DNA of 64,000 nt, taken from NCBI GenBank assembly GCA_012976225.1, contig JAAVVG010000018.1:558001-622000 (forward strand). The letters are read 5' to 3'. This stretch comes from Golubevia sp. BC0850. Lineage: Eukaryota > Basidiomycota > Exobasidiomycetes > Golubeviales > Golubeviaceae. Numbering within the stretch: position 1 is the first letter of the stretch; the number at the start of each line of letters is the position of its first letter. The translations under genes and the position numbers were made by a program. This document shows positions 23,751 to 35,827 of this stretch, in pieces. Under the pieces are notes generated by a model, which was given only the letters and a program-made list of their open reading frames with translations, was not told where the DNA came from and made no database searches.

Positions 23751-24617
23751 CAGACGGGCAAGATCTAGAAGAGGATCGAGATCAGAACTTCAACACCCAC
23801 CAACCACTTCAGCCTTCAATCTCAGAGTCAGCGCTATCTTTAAGAACTTCCAGATTACGCGTCAACTTCTAGATAAAGGAACTTCAATTCAATGTTCCCT
23901 TCCATTCCTCTTTCATTTTTACGAGTACCTAGAAGGATTTTCCTCACCCCTTCTTTCTTCTAGGTAGATCAGATCCTTCAACAAAGTACTGATTATTTTC
24001 ACTGGGCTTTGGTTTAGTGGGTAGGGGTCCAGCAGGTTCGTGGCTGCTGGATCAGATGTGTGCTTTCTTGACCTTTCCTTCCACCGGATAACCCTTTTCT
24101 GATCAATCTTTGTTCTATAGTCTCGCATTCATTTCAATCGGTCATTTGCGAGCTGTGATAGTCATTCAGAATGAAGACCCTCTGCCAAAGAAGTGCGACT
24201 TTCGCATGGTGCTGGTCTAAAACAGCTAAAGTAGCCCTGCACCCCTCACTCACCGATTGATCATTGCTTTTCTGTTTGAACACCCTCAGATTGACTTGGA
24301 GGAGGGGACACAGTATTTGAGGGGAGAGTTGGATCTCTTGTGTCCTGCAATAGTGTCCCAGAGCATCCTACCTCTCGAACCTCCCAGATAACAACAACAG
24401 AGCAGCAAAGGTCCTGATCTATGCGAGCGACCATTGTAAATGAAAAACGCTTGTCTCTCACTCTCTAGTTTATCGACCCCCCCCTGATTCAGTGATTCTA
24501 GTGCTTTTCTCCCCTGCCTTTCTGTGTTTAGAGTTTTTCTTGGCCAAACAGAGTCTATTGAAGAACTTTTACTATTACACTCTTTCTTTAGCCCTGAAGA
24601 GTCAAGTGGGAAGAGGT

Positions 24618-24980
24618 TCTGAGAAAATCGAGTGAGAACTCATCGTCCAGATTCGCCCTGAGAGATCCTACCTCTCACTTGAGACTCTCAGGCTTTGAGG
24701 ATCGAGGGAGAACCAGAACCCTTGTCCTCCTTGACCTTCTCACTCGATTTCAAGCTGTCCTGAGATTCAAGCTGTCCTGAGAATTGAGGAGAGTGTTTCA
24801 ACACAAATCTCAACCTTCTTGCTCGATTCTGCAGCCCTTGAGAAACGAGTGAGAACAGCCGCCCCCAAAATGAATCCCAATCTTTTCACTCGCGGTTCTA
24901 GGATGTTCGGAAAATTGAGTGAGCGCAGATATGACCATCTTCTCACTCGATTCTGCTCGCCCAACGAAATCGAGTGACAG
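24618..24980. repeat. Hairpin array, copy B
   Basis: Same units as at 4441-4805. The left arm of unit 1 is missing here, and unit 3 has a short internal repeat of TTCAAGCTGTCCTGAGA, so the array changes by gain and loss of pieces even between near-identical copies. Confidence 0.75.
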
Positions 24981-26455
24981 CAATGTTGATCAATCCACTA
25001 CAACAACGAGAGTATGAGAACGGCTGACCTATCTCTCTCTCTCTCTCAGCATCGATGGTGATACCATAGATAAGTCGATAGATCTTTTGTTTGGAAGTGA
25101 GGAAAGGTGATGGGACACTAGGGCAAGGTAACTGGAGATCCTCTTGTGCAGACCTCTCCTCCCGCGGGCAGCGATATTAGAGAGGACACTGAAATGAAAA
25201 CTAGAAAAGAGAGAGATTTCAGACAAACTCATAGGATGGGAAGACAGGAGCGAGGGAACATTAGTCAGAGAAGTTCGTCATTTTGAAAGGTTTGATGTCG
25301 GTTACAGAAAGTGATTTGAATCATGAGCGGAATGGAACTTTTCACTTTCATGCACAAAAATTGACTTGGCTGGGAAAGTGTTGACGGTCTTCTCCTTCTT
25401 CTCCTCTTGTTTTGTCAATTTCGATTTTTGTTTCTTCTCTCATCTTTGTTCTCGCCCCGTTCTTCATCCTATTTTCTACTTCTGCTTTTTTGTGTTTTTC
25501 TCTTTTCAATTAAGCTCTCTTCTAAAAACCCTGGAGATTTCACTGACAAAGGCTGGGGGAACGCCACAATCAATCCCTTTTTCAGAGCCCTGTAGCCTAG
25601 AGACTGCCCCTCAAGAGTACAAAGATGAAAGAAAATGCAAGATAAGGGGTTACATCAATTCCTTTGGAGAATCCTCTAAAACCCGCCCGATCCTACTACG
25701 GCTTAATCGAAGGTTTTGAACCATCACTGGTCATGCAGTACCTCGTGAGCAACTGAGCAGGCAAAATCCACCAATCATTGACCCACACTATTCAGGAGAT
25801 GTCATAAGGGCACTAGTTGAGGATGCAAAAAGAACGGAGTAGCTTCATGAGTGGAAGAACTGAACGACAATATATATCAATGGTATTGTTTCACCATCCA
25901 ACTTTCTTCCTTCCATCTTCAGGAACTCGATGCTGGTTCAAGGGCGGCTTTTGATGTTTTGACCATAAGGAAGATTGCATCAGCCGACCACACTTCGCAA
26001 CTGAAGACATCTCCTGGGGATGAGAGTGCGAGTCAATTCTCCAGCATGTCATCTGAGTCAACGTGTAGCACAGAGGATTGTCACTCATACGCACAGACCA
26101 TTCAGGTTTCCAATCATAATCAAATTTCTGAAACACAAAAAGAGCTGAGATAAGCAATCTAGTCTTCATCCAAAGCATTCACTCATTCACTCGACCATCC
26201 TTCCCTTTTGATGGCTTGGTAATGAAATCGATGCATGTTGCAAGAGGTAACCGAAGGTCTCCTTGAATCTCACAACTCTGATAAGTTGAGACCTTGACTC
26301 TGATAGGAACCTGACAATTTCGTATCATCTCCCGACTGATCGGCAGCTAGACTCCCTTCTTTGATTCCCAAGTTGAAGCCTTTTCAACGGCACCTTCTTC
26401 TAGACCTGTCCTTCTGATTCTTCTATCATTTCCATTTGTTCTTCAGAGCCAAGCT

Positions 26456-28054
26456 TCACTTCAACTTTGGAGCATTCTTCTTAAATTTCTCTCTAAGCTC
26501 TCCCTCCTCGACCTCTTCCAAAGAGACCAGGCTTGGATAATTAAATCTTGAGAACCACTCTTTGCACTTCCCATCATCTTCAAAAGTCAATGATTGAAAG
26601 TTGATGTCAGCTGTGAGGCTCAAATTTGTAAGATCTGAAAATTCAAAGTTGAGATTTGAAGGAAAGACGACTGGATCGAGAGAGTAACAGAAATCTATGA
26701 CTAACAACCTTTGAGAGCAAACTTTTAAATGGTGTAAGAGACAATTGAGTGCAACTTGACAATTTTCATTGACATAAATCTGAAGTTGAAGAAGTTTAGG
26801 AGAGTGAACGTTTGAGAAAAGCTGAAGAATTGAAGTGCTGCACCAGTTCAGAGATAGGTCTTCCAGGTTTGGGAAGGAAATGAGATTGGAATTGGAAAGC
26901 TCGACATTCTCGCCTCGAATAGAAATAGAGATTCTCTTCAAGGTTTCCCTAGAACTAAGTATGATGGAACTATGAAAGTTCGAAGAAAGAAAATCAAATG
27001 GCTCGGCTGCCCCTGATGCTTGAGCACTTGACAGCTCTAAATCTTCCAGCTCACTGCCTATCCATTCCAAGAACGAATCTTCCTGTCTAGTGGAGATGTT
27101 GATCCCCAGTTCCAAAGTTTTCAAAGGTACCTTGCGTTTCTCCATTCCCCTTGGGATCTCAAACTCCTGCACCTGCCTGATCAGATCAAATTTGAGAGCA
27201 ATCAGATTTGGACAACTGATGAGAAAATCCCATAGTTTAGTTGCATCCCCAAACTTCAAAGATTCTAGATCCAGACTTTGAAGGCGGTCTCTAGAATCCA
27301 ATAGCTCTCTTAAAATCTGAGGTCCAGCTATCTCAAAGTTACCATATTCATACGGAATGAGAACTTCGGTGAACCCTCCTGGTATGAATCGGTTGACCGC
27401 TTGAATGAGCGAAGAAATTGAAGGACCATCTACTAAAGTTCTGTTCTGCACATCACCGTCATGGTTGGACAGGTCAAACTTTCTTGAACCTGATTTGTGA
27501 TCTCCAGCTTGAAGGGAGAGGGTGGAGGGAGATCTGAACCGGATAATCTTCACAGAAGGAAAACTCTGAATCTGTCTGAAGACGTAAACAATCATAGGTA
27601 ATAGAGTTGCAGAAAGAGAGACATCTCCTTCTTCATCTCCTTCTTCTTCCGAGAAATCCACTCTGAAGGAGACTTCTTTGAGGCTACTTCTTGACATGTT
27701 GATGACTTCGACTAGACAATCCAGCCTTGTAGGTATTCGATTCTGTTCATCTTGACCTAGATTCTGGAAGAAAGGAGTCAGATTGAGAGAGAGATTTGCG
27801 ATTCGATGAAGTGAAAGAGAAGACAATCGAATGAAATGATAGATGACTCTATGAGAATCTTTCCTTCCACTCAGGTTTGATAGATCCATGATTTGATGAA
27901 GAGTTGGATCCGAAAGGATTGAAGTCCTCCACTCATGACTGACGGCATTGGATTGAGCGAGGCTTGAAGGTGGAAGATGAGAGAGAAGATGCGAGAAAAT
28001 CTCATTTGGTACTAGGCCGATTGGATCTTGCTGTTCATCTTGAGATGGACACAT
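26456..28054 (-). CDS. F-box/leucine-rich-repeat-like protein, copy B
   Basis: 532 residues from the Met at 28054, intronless, with the same F-box and LRR-like layout as copy A. It lacks a four-residue SISN-type insertion and differs at only a few residues (for example Lys/Glu in LKTLELGI and Ser/Phe in LIALKFDL). The frame is fully open. An upstream Met at 28189 would add a hydrophobic run coded by an AAG-rich microsatellite and is less likely. Which of the two copies is expressed cannot be told. Confidence 0.75.
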   Translation of the reverse strand: MCPSQDEQQDPIGLVPNEIFSHLLSHLPPSSLAQSNAVSHEWRTSILSDPTLHQIMDLSNLSGRKDSHRVIYHFIRLSSLSLHRIANLSLNLTPFFQNLGQDEQNRIPTRLDCLVEVINMSRSSLKEVSFRVDFSEEEGDEEGDVSLSATLLPMIVYVFRQIQSFPSVKIIRFRSPSTLSLQAGDHKSGSRKFDLSNHDGDVQNRTLVDGPSISSLIQAVNRFIPGGFTEVLIPYEYGNFEIAGPQILRELLDSRDRLQSLDLESLKFGDATKLWDFLISCPNLIALKFDLIRQVQEFEIPRGMEKRKVPLKTLELGINISTRQEDSFLEWIGSELEDLELSSAQASGAAEPFDFLSSNFHSSIILSSRETLKRISISIRGENVELSNSNLISFPNLEDLSLNWCSTSILQLFSNVHSPKLLQLQIYVNENCQVALNCLLHHLKVCSQRLLVIDFCYSLDPVVFPSNLNFEFSDLTNLSLTADINFQSLTFEDDGKCKEWFSRFNYPSLVSLEEVEEGELREKFKKNAPKLK

Positions 28055-28333
28055 TGAAACAAGGCAGATGAGTTCAAGAAGAAGAAAAAGAAGAAGAAGA
28101 GAAGTAGTGCTGGTGGGAAGGAAGCAGTCTAGCAGGACGCAGGACGAACGAAAGCTCATCTTCTGCCTCAAGTTCCTCTTCTTGAACATTCATCCAAAGC
28201 AGACACCTCAACAGAAGGTAATCAGATATCGACTTGAGCCATATTTCAAAGCTATGATAGACTCCATCTGATCAACTCTTCCTTCTTTCTTCCATTGCCC
28301 TTCAGCTCATCCTTTGATTCGTCATTCGCATCA

Positions 28334-29444
28334 TGCTCTCGATCACCGACGCTCGATTATCCGAACTTCTACTCCTCGCCTTCCGAACGATGGGTCCAAA
28401 TCAAGTCTCCAAGTCTTAGCTAGAGATCATAGACGAGAACAGGCCCTTCTGGCAGGTTCTGATTCTAGAGAGGGAAGAGACTCTGGAACGGATCCGGTCG
28501 GTCCTCGATCTGAACGATGAACGAAGCAGCTCGAAGTTGAAAGAGGTCTCACTTGGAGTCTTTACTAGGAGCGGATACACAATGATGGATGGAAAGGAGG
28601 AAGACCTCAATCAACTCCTTTCAACTCTTCAAAGTCGAAGGAAACGCTCCAATCTCTCTACCTCAGCCTATCGAATGTTTTTTTCCCCAAGTTTCAGATA
28701 ATTTGATCCCTCAACTGTACAGGTTCACCGATCTCATCGACCTGCGGTTACGGAATTCAAGGAACGTTCACCTCTCCCGGCGCTCCGAAAGCCCAACAGA
28801 CATCGACGAACAAGTCTCTCCTCTTCGGATCTTGTGGACTGCAACTTTAACTGGCTCTCTTCAACTTCAGCCGGACATCTGTCAGAATTTCTTCTCTTTA
28901 GTCTTGGAAGAACCTAGGAGTCATTCAGATTGGAGAAGGATCCTCTCCCGGCCAGCTCAAAACTCTGAAGCATCTAAGTCTCAGTTTGAATAGAGGTGGT
29001 GAAGGGATAGCTCCACTTCAATTTCTACAGCTGGAAGTGCTAGTGATTAATGAGCAAGATGCTCGTTTCCCAAGCTGGGTCGTGATTCCGTCGACGGCGA
29101 AGGTGGCGTTAGTCTATCCACACTCTAATCTGCCATCAATCTCTGAACTAAGCATCTATTATATTTTTCACTGGGAGAATATCTCTGGTAGATGCCCAAT
29201 TTTACAATCTCTCCCCTTTTAATATGGCTTTGCCATGTTTCAGGACGTTCTAGCTCTGCTTTCAGCAAGGAGGGACAACGTGAAGGCAGGAATGAAGGTC
29301 GATGGAATCAAGATGGAACCTCTCAAGAAACTCGTTATCCAGTTTAAAGGTCTCGGTCAAACAGATAAAACGAAGCTAGGCGAATTTGTAGAATGTCTAG
29401 TAGATTGGGATTCTGAACCTAAACTCTGGGAAGTTGAGATCTAA
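28334..29444 (+). pseudogene. F-box protein relic, paralogue of 52339-53096
   Basis: It begins MLSITDARLSELLLL, aligned with MVSINDALPFKALFS of the paralogue. A stop follows, and then a long frame EIIDENRPFWQVLILEREET...KLKEVSLGVF. Later parts read LEVLVINEQDARFPSW, HSNLPSISELSIYYIFHW, SARRDNVKAGMKVDGIKME and the family end LWEVEI. The frame changes near 28680-28830, and an in-frame TAA lies at 29220-29222. This TAA is shared with the paralogue at 52872-52874. Confidence 0.7.
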
Positions 29445-30607
29445 GATCTTGATCGGTGAGTCAATTCTCTCCTGACTTTGAGCATGCCCCAGCAGCCCTT
29501 TTCTCTTTTTCTTCCTTCTGATTCTCCATGACTTCTGTTTCTTTCAGACTTGGTCTCTACCCTGTTAGCCTGGAGAGGTGGCATCTCTCAGATTGAAGCT
29601 GTTCTGACCCTCACGTCGTAAGTCAACCGTTCTCTCTCGCCAACTTTCTTTATTCCTTCTATTCGCTCTCTAATTCTTCTCTCTTATCCCTGGCCCTCTC
29701 AGATTTGACGGGAATCTGTCAACTTCAATTCTTCGCGTGCCACTTCTATATGAAAGCGATCCTTCCAGAAGAGTGAATCCAACGCTCCCTTTCAACTCAT
29801 TTCCTCCTTCAATCAAGCCTTCAAGTGACAAATTGATTCATCTTCTCTCTTCCTTTCCTCTCTTGAAATTTGGCCCTCCTAATCTCCTACATTCAACTCT
29901 CCACCTCACTCTCAATAGTTCGATGAGAACTACTTTCTATGCCTGTGTTTCTTTGCCCTCGACTTGTAGCTTGAAACTTATAAGTAAATTCTTCCTGGTA
30001 AATTGATATTTCTTTACGTCAAATTTGAAGGAGAGAGAAGTTGAATCAAGAGATCAAAAGGTCGCCAGGAAACGCGTTCAAGACGCGTCGAGAGAATGTG
30101 ATGTCAAAAGAATGTTTCCTTCTTGATTGAGATCACTTGACAACTTTCTCGATAACCTGATTCAAACTCTGATTTCCATTCATATCAAGCAAGGTGAATA
30201 GCCAGTACGATCAGAGAAGATTAGAGAAGAGAGGCCCACAGCTGCGTTGATCACGCCGCCTCGCTGCTCATAAATATCAAAGTATTCTCGCCATCAGCAA
30301 TTGTATGTAAGACTTCAGATTTTCAGAACCGGGAGGGATGTGATGACATGTGATACCCAGGATAGAGAAAGTTTGGCTGACGCATCTTAAGTTCCGAGTA
30401 GCAGCCGCTCGATCGAAGATGGCCGTGTTTGACAAAGTTTGACGTCGGAGCGGGAACGATGAATATAAAGCAGAACAGAAAGCTTCTCAATTACGTTCCG
30501 TCCCCTTTGATTTCTCTTTGCCCTTGTCATCGTCCACCAAAGCAACTCGCGAACCTCGACCACAAATCTCGATTACCGCATCAAGGATCTGATTGAAAAA
30601 TTTCAGA
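29445..30607. other. F-box downstream homology and membrane-protein promoter
   Basis: Up to about 29757 the sequence is nearly identical to 53097-53410, including two introns-like GTGAGT/GTAAGT...CAG pairs downstream of the F-box stop. After that it still resembles 53410-53600 at lower identity. A TATAAA (30464-30469) and a CRE-like TGACGTC (30440-30446) lie 140-170 bp before the next gene. Confidence 0.55.
30464..30469 (+). promoter_or_regulatory. TATA box candidate
   Basis: TATAAA lies 139 bp before the start codon of the membrane protein gene, with TGACGTC just upstream at 30440-30446. Position and sequence are suitable; function is inferred. Confidence 0.4.
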
Positions 30608-31981
30608 ATGAACAACGCCCTAGATTTCATCTCAAACGATGCTTCTCTAAAAGGTTTGTCGCCAGAGATTCAAGCTCAAGTTCAAGAGCTTTTGTCTCAG
30701 ACTATCTCTCAGACCATCGCCACAGTTAATGTTTCGTGAGTGATGGCTCCTTCCGACTCCCACGACAACGACATCTCTGACTTTCTATCCGTTTTCCGCT
30801 TTGTTCTTAACTTTAGGTTAATTCCCATCCTCTGCTCTTGTGCTGCCTTCGGTTACTATACCGGTGACTGGACATCATCCTTGACAGAAGAGGCTGCGCT
30901 CCTTCGACAGATTTGGAGTGGCAAATCGAGTGAGTAACTTCACTGTAGGATGATTTTCGAGGGAGTCTCTCTATACATTTCTCCGAATCAACCTGTTGCT
31001 CACTCGTCTTCACTGCATTCTAAACAGAGCCGGCGCACTACTTCTACTTCTCGGCGAGGATCTCTGGCTTCACGTTCATCTTACTACTCCTACTCTTCAA
31101 TACTAATGGAAGAAAGACTTCAGAAGCGTTTGACTGCTCTGCAATTGCCAAAACATTCTGGGTATTCAACATCATCGCCTTGGGGTCTGCTTACGCCCTT
31201 TTGGCCTTGCGATGCTCTGCGCTTCTTGGAAAGAGGTCAGCTTTCACCTATTCTGTCTACGGTGCAGGTGCTATAACAACTTTGAGCTACCTCAGTGGTT
31301 TTGCCGGTGTAGATGGAGACCAAACTTCTACTGGGTGAGTCTTTGAAGCACGTTCCGCGGATCCCTGTTGTTCAATCTGTGTTGACTCTGATTTTCACCT
31401 TCCTTCTCGCACAATCTCACCTCCACAGATTCATCTCTTGTACTCTCTACCCAGTAAAGAGATACGTAGCAGTCTCGTATCTTCTCTCTTTCCTTTATGA
31501 CACCTTGATAACGGTTCTATCAATCTCAGGTCTGATCTCTTCCACTCAAAATCGACAAGCCACTTTAACAGGTCCCAATTCTTCGTTCTTAAGGAGAATC
31601 ATCTTAGGAAATGGGATGTACTTCGTAGCTCTAATTCTTCTTTCCTTAAGTTCAGGAATTCTACCTTTAGTCACTGACAATCCTTATGTGATTGCTGTTC
31701 TTTATGGTCCACATACGACCGTCACCGTTTGCATGTCTTTGAAAATCTTCAGGCATCTTCGATCTTCGGTCGTCAACCCAAAAGCCAATCCTAATAGAGT
31801 TCCCGGAGGAAGTGGACCTGTTGAAACCCCAAAAGAAGTTTCTTGTAATCGATCGACGCAATTCGGTCCCACCCAATCCCCGGTTTACAAGATTTCGAGG
31901 TCTGAAGAACTCAGTATGAGAGCTTTGGAAAATAAGTCGGGAGATCTGGAAAGTTTGACAGAGAATGTTGTTAGATACTAG
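30608..31981 (+). CDS. Polytopic membrane protein, basidiomycete type
   Basis: Four exons fit: 30608-30735, 30817-30929, 31028-31334 and 31429-31981, 366 residues. The order is a short N-terminal helix (MNNALDFISNDASLKGLSPE), a first hydrophobic segment (IPILCSCAAFGYY), and a GDWTSSLTEEAALLRQIW loop. Then comes YFYFSARISGFTFILLLLL and several further membrane segments, about seven in all, with a hydrophilic cytosolic tail. The W-S-L-x-E-E loop followed by a Y-F-x-x-R helix recalls the uncharacterised DUF6533/6534 membrane families of basidiomycetes, but that assignment is from memory of the pattern only. No transport or receptor function can be assigned. Confidence 0.75.
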
Positions 31982-32471
31982 ACTCGATTTGATACCCTGA
32001 CGAAAGGATTTAAGGACTGTTTGTTACCTCGCCATAGATCCTCCGATTAGCTTCTACAGGAGTCACCTTCGAAATCCAGCTCAAGATAGTCAGCAGAAGA
32101 ATGCTTTAGGACATCGAGGTTCTTCCCGTTACTGAATAGCTCCTCGTTCAAAAGTTGAATCGGAGTGGCGGGGAGGAGAGGCTGCGAGTGATTATAGGGG
32201 CGAAGGAAGCGGGAGTGAAGAATGAGCTTTGTTGAAGTGAATTTTCAATTCTAGATCGTCTATGACCGACCTTGGAATATCTTGGGTATTTCAATGATTT
32301 TGAAGCCAAAGAGTGACGGCTATCAAGGGGAGGAGAAAGGACTTGGGACGCTTCTAAAGCTTCTCACTCGCAACCCCCCTCCCCCCCAATCCACTTACAT
32401 CGTCAACACCAAGAGGCCACTTTGACGCTAGAAAATTATTCGTTTAATTCACTTCACTTCCATCGTCAAGA
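31982..32471. other. Intergenic
   Basis: No gene found. An eight-C run (near 32383) lies in a C-rich patch before the next start codon. Confidence 0.55.
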
Positions 32472-34248
32472 ATGAGCTGCCTACCATCACTTTCAGATTT
32501 GACTTCTCTTTTCTCAGCTTCAACTTCTTCGTATCCATCAGATTCAACTACAGTAGACATTTTAACTTTAGGCTCAGGATGGACTGGTTCTTTCTTAACT
32601 CCCATAGCTCAACAAAGCGGACTTTCAATCAAGTCAACTACGAGAGATGGCTCTAATTCAACCATTCCTTTCCTTTTCGATCCTCAATCTGAATCAAGCG
32701 CTCCTTTCTTCAAGTTACCAAACGCTAAGACTGTGGTCATCATCTTCCCAGTCTATGAGACAGAGAGCATGCTCAAATTGGTCAGGTTCTATAGGCAGAC
32801 CAGGCAGGAGGGTTCAGAGGAATCTGCCTTCCTTCTGTTGGGAAGTACTGGTATCTGGGATGTGAGTACCTGGTTCTAAAGAGCTCACTGAGACTAAGAG
32901 TGAGAGGCAGGCTGGAGAAGAAGAAGGAGAAAGAGAAAGGAGAAAGGAGAAAGGAGAAGGGAAAAGGAGAAGGGAAAAGGAGAAAGGAGAAGGGAAAAAG
33001 GAGAAGGAGAAGGAGGGAGAGCTGAGCTGAGCTGATAGTCTGATAGGGCTTCTCGGTATCACAAAGAGGTACTCCCTCCTTCAGTATCTACATGATGATC
33101 TGAATTAGAGAGATGCTGAATCCCACAGCGAAGAGAAAGAAGGAGGAGAATGTGACAGAACAATAGGAGAGGGGCAAGAGAGGATTTATTTGGGGCAAGA
33201 GTAAGAGTATAGCATCGGAGCGCTGCTTCGAGTTGTGAGAAAGCATGGAAGAAGCAGAGCTTGGCATGAAGCATAAATTTTCCTGTCAAATAGGTGCAGA
33301 GCTTGAATGCCAGGATACGAGGACCAAGAAAGGGGCAACTCTGCCTTTTCCTGTCCCCTCTCATTCTCATTAGGCATCGAAGTACCAGACTCCTTCTCAC
33401 CTTTCTAAAATTGACGGTGTTAAATGGCTAATTTGTAATCCTTCGCATCTCCTTTCACAGAACGGGCCCACTTTCCAATCCCTCCCACCATCCTACACTC
33501 TCTCCACCTCAGACTACCTACCAGAGAAAAAGCACCCTCTTCCTCCGAGTCCAACCTCTCCCTGGCTAGATCGACACTCTCCATACGACCTCTCAAACCC
33601 TCGAGCTCAATCCGAAGACCAACTTTTATCACTTTCAGAACCTTCTAATCCGATATCTGAACTGCCAATCAAAGTTTCAGTTCTTTGTCTCTCTGGACTT
33701 TGGGGTCATGGTAGATCCCCAAGAAGGTTCGTTTCCATATCAGCTGATTCAAAGGAGAAGTTGAAAGCTATGAAGAGCGTTCATTTGGTTCATGGAAGAG
33801 ATGTTGCTAGAGCTATCATCGCGATTCATAAGCAATGGGAGAAGACCCAAGGTCAACGATGGATGTTAACCAACGAAAGAGTTTATGATCTTTGGGATTT
33901 GGCTAGTAGGTTTGGAAATGCTGGGGAAGGTGAGTTTTAATAAGGTTTGATTCTTGGAGGACTGAGTTTGGGCCACTTCTCTTCGATAAGCTGACATTCG
34001 CTCTTCCGAAACTTCCCCTTCTTGTCCCCTTTTTGTACTCTCACTCTCTAGCTGGTAGAGATCATCCACCTCAAGGACCTCAGCCCCTCTGGGTTCAAGA
34101 ACTCATGGCTGAGAGTCTCTCCGAGGAGGATCCAAATCAGAGCATTAGAGCTCTTCCAAGAAGTGTGGAGCAGATGGGGAAAGGGCTGGATGGGAGCGAG
34201 TTCTGGAACACTTTCGGATTGGTCCCTGAAGTCCCTTGGGTCGATTGA
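32472..34248 (+). CDS. NAD(P)-binding Rossmann-fold protein (extended SDR/epimerase-like)
   Basis: Three exons: 32472-32861, 33461-33929 and 34052-34248, 351 residues. A glycine motif GSGWTGSFL follows the first strand (VDILTL) near residue 32. Then come a VVIIFPVYET strand, FLLLGSTGIWD, a substrate-side region SPYDLSNPRAQSEDQL, and VLCLSGLWGHGRSPRRF, placed like the active-site segment of YeeZ-type atypical epimerases. VHGRDVARAIIAIH matches the conserved V-x-D/R-x-A-x-A helix. The reaction is unknown and a classic YxxxK is not clear. Intron 1 is 599 nt and holds a purine minisatellite. Confidence 0.78.
32922..33025. repeat. Purine minisatellite (GGAGAAAGGAGAAGGGAAAA type)
   Basis: Tandem, slightly varied GGAGAA/GGGAAA units lie inside intron 1 of the Rossmann-fold gene. 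The tract is almost pure A and G on the plus strand for about 100 nt. Confidence 0.85.
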
Positions 34249-35827
34249 GCGCCCTTCCCAAATCACACAGATTGAGCATCTTTCAAGCTGGAGTTTACCA
34301 AATTTCTTGCAATCTCATGTATGGCGATGATTTTCCCTTGTCCAAAGCCTAAACTCGTGAAACTAGACTGAATCGACAGTCTTAGTGCTGAAGATTCTAA
34401 GAGAGAATTGAAAGAAGGCCCAGAGGTAAGCCTAGAGCTGGATCGAAAGTCGAGTCAACTACTCGCCTGGGTGCTCTTCTAGCGAGTATTCTACCACCCA
34501 CTCGAGTGTCTTGATTTCTTCCTCGTCAATGTCTCCATATTTCGACTGTGCCATTAGATTGAAAAACTTGAAAGAAGGATCTGGGATGTGAGGAGTTCGA
34601 CGGGGGTCTTGAGATTGGGGTCGAGCTTCTGACCGTTTTCGCCTTGAATTATTGGAAGCCACTGCAACAGAAGATGGTCAATGTTTGACCTTGAGAAGGA
34701 GTACGAATTCATAGGCAATCCTGAGATGATTCTAAACTCGACATCCTTCATCCCCCTTTTTGAACCCAAAAAAGAAAGGTCTAAGAGTAGCTTCGCGTGG
34801 CCTCCAAGGATAGCATAACGACTGGAATAATTGCCTTTGACGTATGACATCTTGAGAAGAATGTCAAAAGGAGCGAATGTCGGATTGTTGCTTTATCTCC
34901 CATCTCCTTTTATGGGACGTTTCGGATGCGCAGACTCTGCGTCTTCCAGCTTCCAGAATCTCCTCAGTTCTCTAGCTACCTTCCTGATGAAAGAGTAATC
35001 AGCCTTTATTATAAACAAAATCAAGATCTGAAACTGGATCCAATTATTTTATGTGTAGTCCATTATGAGAAATCTGAGACTGAACTCGGGTAAGACTCGA
35101 GAAAGGCTGAACTTGACCTTTAAGCACCTTCCACCTTTCAATTGAATTCTGCGTGAGCTCTGTGAGAGAAGAACCCAACCTTGAAGTTCCTTTGTCTTTC
35201 AGATCTTGACGAGTAGATCCTCGCCTTCGACAACGATCCGACTCCATCTTAACATTTCCGGTTCAAACGAAAGCTTCGAAAACAACAATAAAATTCTCCT
35301 CTAGATGTCATTGCGTTTATGAGGCTTACAGCTATAATACAGGTATTTACAGAATAGATTTAAAACATGTACCGATTCGAAGTAAATAGATTGAGCATCA
35401 ATTTTGAAGAGGGTTTGATTCTTGATGATCGATGGGAGAAAATGAGGGTATATCTCGACTCGAACCAAATGTTCTCAGATGTTTCTTGAGTAATTGAGAG
35501 TTCAGAAGCATAGCTTCGAAGATGTAGATAGATTGGAGTAGATGAAAGAGGTAGTAGGTAGCCCTCTGACTTTCTTTTCTTCGTAGATCAGTTGAATGAA
35601 TCTGCTAGCTTCTCAGAGTCACAGCTCATTTCTTTTGGTATTAATTTCTAATTCCAATCGACTCATAAGGTTTTAATCTCAGCGAGTTGATCCAAAGAGA
35701 GAGAGAAGGCCTTTCAATCTTCCAGCTCTTCGAAAGCTTTGCTCTCCCCCTTTCCTTTCCCTTCTAACCCTCACTCTTATACTTGACTTCTTCATGCCTC
35801 TCTAGATCCAAATAAATATCGTAATCG
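34249..35827. other. Region without a resolved gene
   Basis: Minus-strand frames at 34850-34554, 34662-34459 (ending TLEWVVEYSLEEHPGE) and 35247-35044 could be exons of one small unknown gene; TTCTGTTGCAG at about 34664 is a fair acceptor. I could not find joins that keep frame, so no CDS is called. The rest (35250-35827) is 3' flank of VFA1. Confidence 0.35.

Larger units (their letters stand above)
23541..28166. repeat. Segmental duplication copy B (pairs with 3365-8138)
   Basis: Same order and orientation as copy A. Differences include a small tandem insertion of CCTCCAATTCAACTTTT near 23610, the loss of about 134 bp near 25292 and the loss of half of the first hairpin unit near 24618. 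Beyond 28166 the sequence is unrelated to copy A. About 4.6 kb long. Confidence 0.93.

Noticed and set aside
34459-35247. Small multi-exon gene on the minus strand
   Set aside because: No set of splice sites joined the frames in phase, and no motif supports it.
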